This document shows positions 14,046 through 18,740 of a stretch of DNA of 18,740 nt, piece after piece. The DNA is from Variovorax sp. GTDB lineage: Bacteria; Pseudomonadota; Gammaproteobacteria; Burkholderiales; Burkholderiaceae_C. The stretch is from the NCBI GenBank assembly GCA_028292145.1, contig JAQGMX010000376.1:1-18740 (forward strand), written 5' to 3'. Below the pieces are notes generated by a model that ran no database searches, had not been told where the DNA came from, and worked only from the letters and a program-made list of their open reading frames with translations. A program made the translations under genes and the position numbers. Each line of letters starts with the position of its first letter. Within the stretch, counting starts at the first letter, position 1.

Positions 14046-14861
14046 ATGACCAAAATAGTGGTGGTGACTTCGGGCAAGGGCGGCGTCGGCAAGACGACGA
14101 CGAGCGCGAGTTTCGCGTCGGGCCTGGCGCTCGCCGGCAAGAAGACCGCCGTGATCGACTTCGACGTCGGCCTGCGCAATCTCGACCTGATCATGGGCTG
14201 CGAACGCCGCGTGGTGTACGACCTGATCAACGTGATCCAGGGCGAAGCCAACCTGAACCAGGCGCTGATCAAGGACAAGCAGTGCGAGAACATGTTCGTG
14301 CTGGCCGCCTCGCAGACGCGCGACAAGGAAGCGCTGACGCAGGAAGGCGTCGAGAAGGTGTTGAAGGACCTGTCGGAGATGGGCTTCGACTACATCGTCT
14401 GCGACTCGCCGGCCGGCATCGAGACCGGCGCCATGATGGCGATGCATTTCGCCGACGAGGCCCTGATCGTCACCAATCCTGAAGTTTCTTCGGTGCGCGA
14501 CTCGGACCGCATCCTCGGCATGCTCGGCAGCAAGACCAAGCGCGCCAAGGACGGCGGCGACCCGATCAAGGAACACCTGCTGATCACGCGCTACAACCCG
14601 AACCGCGTGGCCGGCGGCCAGATGCTGTCGCTCGAGGACATCAAGGACATCCTGCGCATTGAGCTGATCGGCGTGATCCCGGAATCGGAAACCGTGCTGA
14701 ACGCGTCGAACCAGGGCGTGCCGGCCATCCACGACAAGGGCACCGATGTGTCCGAGGCCTACACCGACGTCGTGGCGCGCTTCCTCGGCGAAGAGCGTCC
14801 GATGCGTTTCATCGACGCCGAAAAGCCGGGCTTCTTCAAGCGCATCTTCGGAGGGAAGTAA
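14046..14861 (+). CDS. minD: Septum site-determining ATPase MinD
   Basis: This 271-residue deviant Walker-A ATPase binds the membrane as an ATP-bound dimer, recruits MinC and oscillates with MinE. The P-loop GKGGVGKT (10-17) has the signature Lys11, followed by switch I DFDVGLRNLDL and the switch II region DSPAGIE. The C-terminal EKPGFFKRIFGGK is the amphipathic membrane-targeting helix. The length matches E. coli MinD (270). The ATG at 14046 is preceded by an AGGAACAG purine stretch; the frame stays open far upstream in a minC shadow, which is disregarded. The 59-bp gap from minC and three-base gap to minE indicate one operon. Confidence 0.98.
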   Translation: MTKIVVVTSGKGGVGKTTTSASFASGLALAGKKTAVIDFDVGLRNLDLIMGCERRVVYDLINVIQGEANLNQALIKDKQCENMFVLAASQTRDKEALTQEGVEKVLKDLSEMGFDYIVCDSPAGIETGAMMAMHFADEALIVTNPEVSSVRDSDRILGMLGSKTKRAKDGGDPIKEHLLITRYNPNRVAGGQMLSLEDIKDILRIELIGVIPESETVLNASNQGVPAIHDKGTDVSEAYTDVVARFLGEERPMRFIDAEKPGFFKRIFGGK

Positions 14862-14864
14862 GCC

Positions 14865-15167
14865 ATGTCGTTCTTCTCCTTCCTTCTCGGCGAAAAGAAG
14901 AAAACGGCGAGCGTCGCCAAGGAGCGACTGCAGATCATCCTCGCGCACGAACGCGGCAGCTTCGGCGGCAAGCGGCCCGAATATCTGGCCGACCTGCAGC
15001 GCGAGCTGATCGCCGTGATCTCGAAGTACGTGTCGATCAGTCCGGAGGACATCAAGGTGAACCTCGAGCGTCAGGACGACCTCGAAGTGCTCGACATCAA
15101 GATCGAACTCCCGGAAAAGCTGCCGACGCCGTCCGTCAAGCCGACGCTGAAGCCTGCCGTCAAGTAA
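14865..15167 (+). CDS. minE: Cell division topological specificity factor MinE
   Basis: This 100-residue protein stimulates MinD ATPase and drives pole-to-pole oscillation. The N-terminal [22 protein letters not shown] contains the membrane-binding and MinD-contact helix, ILAHERG is the anti-MinCD segment, and the topological specificity domain follows ([40 protein letters not shown]). It is about 12 residues longer than E. coli MinE because of a Pro/Lys-rich tail ([14 protein letters not shown]). It starts three bases after the minD stop; GGAGGG just upstream, overlapping the end of minD, is the likely Shine-Dalgarno. Confidence 0.97.
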   Translation: MSFFSFLLGEKKKTASVAKERLQIILAHERGSFGGKRPEYLADLQRELIAVISKYVSISPEDIKVNLERQDDLEVLDIKIELPEKLPTPSVKPTLKPAVK

Positions 15168-15251
15168 GTCGAAAGGCTCCATAGCAAAACACGGGTTTTA
15201 GGGGTCGGCCGGGGGATAGTAAAGTTGTCTGTTGCGCCTGGAGTTTTGCCG

Positions 15252-17705
15252 ATGACAACATCAAGACCGCTTGACTGGAATCCCCCGAAAGACAACCGGG
15301 AAGCGAAGGCATTCCTGTGGCCGGGCCCGCCGGATGCTGGCTATGCGCCGGCGGCTCCGCAAGCCGAACCGCTGGCCTGCGAGATCCTCGGCCTGAACGA
15401 CAAGCGTGTCGCCGGCCGCATGACCTTCTTCGTGCCCGAGGAAGGTGTCGCCCATGTCCAGTTGCCGCAGACGCGCACGACGCTGCCGCTGCGTTTCGAT
15501 CAATTCCGCGCGCTGACGCTGACCGGACCGGTCGAGCCGTTGCTGCCGCCTGCGACCGATCCGCGCACCGGCGCTGCGCACCAGCCGGGCCGCACGCATT
15601 TCAGCGTCTTCCTCAAGAACGACACCGAACTCCAGGGCGAAACCATCGGCCATGTCGAGACGCCTTTCGGCCTGTTCCTCTTTCTGCCGCTGGACGACAA
15701 CGGCCGCGTGCAGCGCCAGTTCGTGCCGCGCGTCGGGTTCCATCGCTTCGAGATGAACCTGTCGACGCCGGCGGCGGCCGGCGCTCCGGCTTCCGACCCG
15801 GTGCCTGACGAATCCTTCATGTCCCGTGTCGTGACCGCGCCGGCGCAACTGCTGGCCGCACTGGCGCACCAGGCGCAGATGCCGCTGGTGCGCATCGGCG
15901 AGGCGCTGACCTCGCTCGGGATGATCACCGCCGCGCAGCTGGGCGACGCACTGGCGCAGCAGCGGCTCGAGCGTCGTACGCCGCTGGGCGAATTGCTGGT
16001 GCGTTCCGGCGCCGTGACGCGGGCACAACTGCAGATCGCGCTGGTCAGGAAGATGGGCTATCCGCAGGTCGACGTGGACGTGTTTCCGGCCGAGGCCGAC
16101 GCGCTGCGCAAGATCAGCTACACCGCGGCCCAGCGGCTGCAGGTGATGCCGCTGATGATTCACGAGGGTCGGTTGATCGTTGCGCTCGACGACCCGGCCA
16201 ACCGCCGCTCGGCGGTCGACGAGGTCGAGTTCATCGCTCAGATGAAGACGATGCCGGTCCTCGCGCAATGCTTGCAGCTCGACCGGACGCTGAGCAACGC
16301 GTACGAAAAGATCGGCGCTGCGTCCGAGGGCCGTTTCGCGGCCGGCAACACGCTGCAGCCGATCGAGTTCGACGGCGGCAAGACGGAAGAACTGCTGCAG
16401 ACGCTGGAGAAGGAAGGCTTCCAGGACGCGCCCGAGGAAGACGCGCCGATCGAGCAATCGGACAACTCGCTGGTCCGCATGATCAACCGCATGGTGCTCG
16501 ACGCGCACCAGGCGCGCGTGTCCGACATCCATATCGAGAGCTATCCGGGCACCGAGAAGATCCGCATCCGCTTCCGCAAGGACGGCCAGCTGCGCACCTA
16601 TCTCGAGCTGCCGCACAACTACCGCAACGCCATGATCGCGCGCATCAAGATCATGTGCGACCTCGACATCAGCGAAAAGCGCAAGCCGCAGGACGGCAAG
16701 ATCAACTTCGCGAAGTTCTCGCCGCAGCACAAGATCGAACTGCGCGTTGCAACGATCCCGACCAACAGCGGCCTCGAAGACGTGGTGATGCGGATCCTGG
16801 CGTCTGCCAAGCCGATTCCGCTGGAGCGGCTTGGGCTTTCCCCGTACAACCTGAGCGCGCTCAAACGTTCGGTGGAACGGCCCTACGGCATGGTGCTGTG
16901 CGTCGGTCCGACCGGTTCGGGCAAGACGACGACGCTGCATTCGGCGCTCAGCCACATCAACGTGCCGGAGCGGAAGATCTGGACCGCCGAGGACCCGATC
17001 GAAATCACGCAGCCGGGGCTGCGTCAGGTACAGGTGAATCCGCGCATCGACTGGACCTTCGCCCGGGCGCTGCGGGCCTTCCTGCGGGCCGATCCCGACG
17101 TGATCATGGTCGGCGAAATCCGCGACGAGGAAACCGCGAAGGTCGCGGTCGAGGCATCGCTCACGGGTCACCTGGTTCTCTCGACCCTGCACACCAACAG
17201 CGCGCCCGAAACCGTGACGCGCCTGCTCGACATGGGCATGGACCCGTTCAACTTCGCCGATTCGCTGCTCGCGATCCTGGCGCAGCGGCTGGTGCGACGC
17301 ATCTGCCCGGCCTGCCGCACCAGCCGGCCGGCGACGGAGGACGAAGTCGAGGAGCTGCTGTCCGACTACGTTCATGTCTTCGGGCCCGACTTCCCGCCAG
17401 CGGAGCGCGATGCGGTCCGTGCGGGCTGGGTCGAGCGCTACGGCATCAACGGCCTGTTGCAGACCTATCACTGCCCCGGCTGCGCCCAATGCGACCAGAC
17501 CGGCTTCGACGGCCGCGCCGGCCTTCACGAGCTGATGGTGATTTCGCGCGAACTGCGGCATCTGATCCAGACCGGCGGCCGCGCGGAGGCGTTGCAGGCC
17601 ACCGCATTGCGCGAAGGCATGCGCACGCTTCGCCAGGACGGCATCGACAAGGTGTTCGCCGGACAGACCACGATCGAAGAAGTGCGGGCCACCAGCAACG
17701 TCTGA
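15252..17705 (+). CDS. GspE/PilB/PulE-type secretion ATPase with tandem MshEN-like motifs
   Basis: This 817-residue hexameric-type ATPase would power a type II secretion or type IV pilus machine. An unusual N-terminal domain occupies about 42-170 (ILGLNDKRVAGRMTFFVPEEG, FSVFLKNDTELQG). Two back-to-back MshEN-like motifs follow at 214-237 (RIGEALTSLGMITAAQLGDALAQQ pattern) and 244-267, as in c-di-GMP-binding ATPases. The catalytic part has SDIHIESY (424-431), Walker A GPTGSGKTT (552-560), the Asp box, Walker B DPDVIMVGEIRD (614-625) and the His box TGHLVLSTLHTN (638-649). Zinc-type cysteines are at 685, 688, 741, 744 and 747. The ATG at 15252 follows CTGGAG; a TTG at 15225 is also open. No other pilus or secretion genes are adjacent, so the machine it serves is unknown. 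Confidence 0.9.
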   Translation: MTTSRPLDWNPPKDNREAKAFLWPGPPDAGYAPAAPQAEPLACEILGLNDKRVAGRMTFFVPEEGVAHVQLPQTRTTLPLRFDQFRALTLTGPVEPLLPPATDPRTGAAHQPGRTHFSVFLKNDTELQGETIGHVETPFGLFLFLPLDDNGRVQRQFVPRVGFHRFEMNLSTPAAAGAPASDPVPDESFMSRVVTAPAQLLAALAHQAQMPLVRIGEALTSLGMITAAQLGDALAQQRLERRTPLGELLVRSGAVTRAQLQIALVRKMGYPQVDVDVFPAEADALRKISYTAAQRLQVMPLMIHEGRLIVALDDPANRRSAVDEVEFIAQMKTMPVLAQCLQLDRTLSNAYEKIGAASEGRFAAGNTLQPIEFDGGKTEELLQTLEKEGFQDAPEEDAPIEQSDNSLVRMINRMVLDAHQARVSDIHIESYPGTEKIRIRFRKDGQLRTYLELPHNYRNAMIARIKIMCDLDISEKRKPQDGKINFAKFSPQHKIELRVATIPTNSGLEDVVMRILASAKPIPLERLGLSPYNLSALKRSVERPYGMVLCVGPTGSGKTTTLHSALSHINVPERKIWTAEDPIEITQPGLRQVQVNPRIDWTFARALRAFLRADPDVIMVGEIRDEETAKVAVEASLTGHLVLSTLHTNSAPETVTRLLDMGMDPFNFADSLLAILAQRLVRRICPACRTSRPATEDEVEELLSDYVHVFGPDFPPAERDAVRAGWVERYGINGLLQTYHCPGCAQCDQTGFDGRAGLHELMVISRELRHLIQTGGRAEALQATALREGMRTLRQDGIDKVFAGQTTIEEVRATSNV

Positions 17706-17718
17706 GGCACACCCTCAG
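17702..17718 (+). other. Hairpin spanning the stop codon of the secretion ATPase gene
   Basis: CTGAGG and CCTCAG form a perfect 6-bp stem with a 5-base loop (CACAC) that includes the TGA stop. No T-run follows, so it is not a typical intrinsic terminator; it may limit readthrough into the phosphatase gene 13 bases further on. Confidence 0.35.
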
Positions 17719-17730
17719 GCGCAACCCACC

Positions 17731-18165
17731 ATGAAATCCGTACTGATCGTCTGTATAGGCAATATCTGCCGAAGCCCGATGGCCGAGGCGATGCTGGCAG
17801 CCGCCCTGCCCGATATCGCTGTGTCCTCGGCCGGAACCGGCGCGCTGGTCGGCCATCCCGCCGACGAAATTGCCCAGACCCTGATGACCGAGCATGGGCT
17901 GGACATCGGCGCGCACCGCGGCCGGCTGCTCAATACCGCCATGTGCCAGCAGGCCGACCTGATCCTGACGATGGACAACGAACAGCGCCGCTTCATCGAA
18001 GAGCGCTATCCGTTCGCGCGCGGAAAGGTGTTTCGAATTGCCGAAGCGGCGAAAGTCGATGTGCCCGATCCTTATCGCAAGGGTCGCGCGGCTTTCGACA
18101 ACGCCTACCGTTTGATCGATGCCGGCGTCACCAATTGGGCTGAAAAGATCAGGAAGTTCAAATAA
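17731..18165 (+). CDS. Low-molecular-weight protein tyrosine phosphatase
   Basis: This 144-residue phosphatase carries the family loop VCIGNICRSPMAE with nucleophile Cys8 and Arg14, the SSAGTGALVGHPAD segment and the general-acid motif DPYRKG with Asp113. The length and order match bacterial Wzb/Etp/EpsP-type enzymes, which dephosphorylate tyrosine kinases that control capsule or exopolysaccharide export. No polysaccharide or tyrosine-kinase gene is in the window, so the partner is unknown. The gene starts 25 bp after the secretion ATPase gene on the same strand. It belongs to a different fold from the phosphatase at 5512. The start at ATG 17731 fits the family exactly. Confidence 0.95.
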   Translation: MKSVLIVCIGNICRSPMAEAMLAAALPDIAVSSAGTGALVGHPADEIAQTLMTEHGLDIGAHRGRLLNTAMCQQADLILTMDNEQRRFIEERYPFARGKVFRIAEAAKVDVPDPYRKGRAAFDNAYRLIDAGVTNWAEKIRKFK

Positions 18166-18220
18166 TTTCACGCTTGCGCGGCGCGAGGGGAATGGAAGTT
18201 GCTTCCTCGGATTCGCAAAT

Positions 18221-18237
18221 ATGTCCAAATGAGACAT
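18221..18237. promoter_or_regulatory. Short dyad upstream of the small unknown gene
   Basis: ATGTC and GACAT form an inverted repeat with a 7-base spacer, 65 bp before the start of the 82-residue gene. It could be an operator, but the arms are only five bases. Confidence 0.25.
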
Positions 18238-18302
18238 CGCGCGGAGACTTGAGGCGCGTACATTGGACGAAGTCTTATCTCAGCTTCTCGAACGGATCAT
18301 TC

Positions 18303-18551
18303 ATGGCATCGACCCAGAAGGCGCGAATCGAATTGAAGATTGCCACGGCAGCGGCATTGCGAGAGCGATTGCGGCAAGGACTGCCGCTGACGGTTTCCAG
18401 ACTCAATCACCGGCAGGCAGACCAGATCGAAGACAGCGACATCGACGCGTATGTCGGCCTGAACTGGCTCGAATGGCAAGGCGGCGGCCTGCGGCTGACC
18501 ATCACCGGAAAGAATGTCTGCGCCCAGATGACGGCGCCCAGCCTGGGCTGA
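18303..18551 (+). CDS. Small conserved-looking protein of unknown function (82 aa)
   Basis: This 82-residue protein is not one I recognise. It is basic at the start (MASTQKARIELKIATAAALRERLRQG) with a probable helix, then a polar and acidic middle (NHRQADQIEDSDIDAYVGLNWLEW) and a beta-rich end (GGGLRLTITGKNVCAQM). It has no signal peptide, membrane helix or catalytic motif. The frame is open upstream to 18174, but the natural ATG is at 18303; the Shine-Dalgarno is poor. The codons are G/C-ending like the surrounding housekeeping genes, which supports a real gene. The 137-bp upstream gap suggests its own promoter. The wet-lab status is unknown to me. Confidence 0.6.
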   Translation: MASTQKARIELKIATAAALRERLRQGLPLTVSRLNHRQADQIEDSDIDAYVGLNWLEWQGGGLRLTITGKNVCAQMTAPSLG

Positions 18552-18581
18552 GCGCGCTGTCAAGCCATCCGGCGCGGCAGA

Positions 18582-18740
18582 TCAGCGGTTGACGATGATC
18601 TGCGCAATGATGCCGGTTGCAATGGCGGCAAGGGCGAATTCGCCGCCGACGCCGACCCACTGATAACCGCGCGGCGGTGCCTGGAGCTGGTAGGCGCGGT
18701 AGTCGTTCACGACATAGTTGTGGTTGCGGTATTCGGGCGG
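18582..18740 (-). CDS. RcnB-family periplasmic protein, C-terminal part only
   Basis: The reverse strand has an open frame of 52 residues ending in TGA at 18584-18582; the 5' part lies beyond the window. The residues read PPEYRNHNYVVNDYRAYQL followed by QAPPRGYQWVGVGGEFALAA and a hydrophobic end IATGIIAQIIVNR. The pattern YVVNDYRxYxLxxPPRGYxWVxVGxxxxLxxxxTGxI is that of the RcnB family, small periplasmic proteins linked to nickel/cobalt homeostasis and often of unknown exact role. It is convergent with the small unknown gene, with 30 bases between the stops. Confidence 0.8.
   Translation of the reverse strand, partial: PPEYRNHNYVVNDYRAYQLQAPPRGYQWVGVGGEFALAAIATGIIAQIIVNR

Noticed and set aside
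13887..15182. A 431-residue minus-strand open frame opposite minD and minE
   Set aside because: It lies wholly antisense to conserved minCDE genes and has shadow-like composition.
15261..17561. A 766-residue minus-strand open frame opposite the secretion ATPase gene
   Set aside because: It mirrors the ATPase codons, is His/Arg/Gln-rich with no domain, and is a usual artefact of GC-rich coding DNA.

Overview
The window looks like a chromosomal segment of a GC-rich betaproteobacterium, most likely of the order Burkholderiales. The grounds are the gcdH/LysR divergent pair, a minC-minD-minE operon with a 100-residue MinE, an acetoacetyl-CoA synthetase, an RcnB-family gene end, and strongly G/C-ending codons. 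I cannot name a genus. No rRNA, tRNA, CRISPR array, transposase or integrase was found.

Layout. (1) 16-2758, housekeeping: glutaryl-CoA dehydrogenase (minus strand) diverges from a LysR regulator, followed by a small four-helix membrane protein of the phage-holin-4 type. (2) 2759-6438, accessory block 1, visibly poorer in G+C: a 343-bp intergenic region with nested inverted repeats, an orphan LytTR response regulator, then three closely packed genes for an ankyrin-repeat protein, a minimal protein kinase-like protein and a classical protein tyrosine phosphatase. (3) 6435-9724, housekeeping on the minus strand: an AsmA-like protein translationally coupled to acetoacetyl-CoA synthetase. (4) 9766-11375, accessory block 2, again poorer in G+C: three adjacent minus-strand genes for small proteins that are paralogues of one another and that I cannot assign to a known family. 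(5) 11376-18740, housekeeping: a YdiI-like hotdog thioesterase overlapping a RutG-like uracil permease, minCDE, a GspE/PilB-type ATPase with tandem MshEN-like motifs, a low-molecular-weight tyrosine phosphatase, a small unknown protein, and the 3' end of an RcnB-family gene.

The most interesting content is in the two accessory blocks. Ankyrin repeats, a minimal kinase and a eukaryote-like tyrosine phosphatase in one tight operon, with Ser/Pro-rich N-termini and no signal peptides, are what is usually seen for host-directed (type III or type IV secreted) effectors. The kinase-like protein has a glycine-rich loop of the form GRGGMKTAY and no lysine in the usual strand-3 position, which is the arrangement of eukaryotic WNK (With-No-Lysine) kinases. 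The second block may be a new small family of effectors or accessory proteins. No secretion apparatus is present in the window, so the effector reading is an inference. The LytTR regulator is a plausible but unproven controller of block 1.
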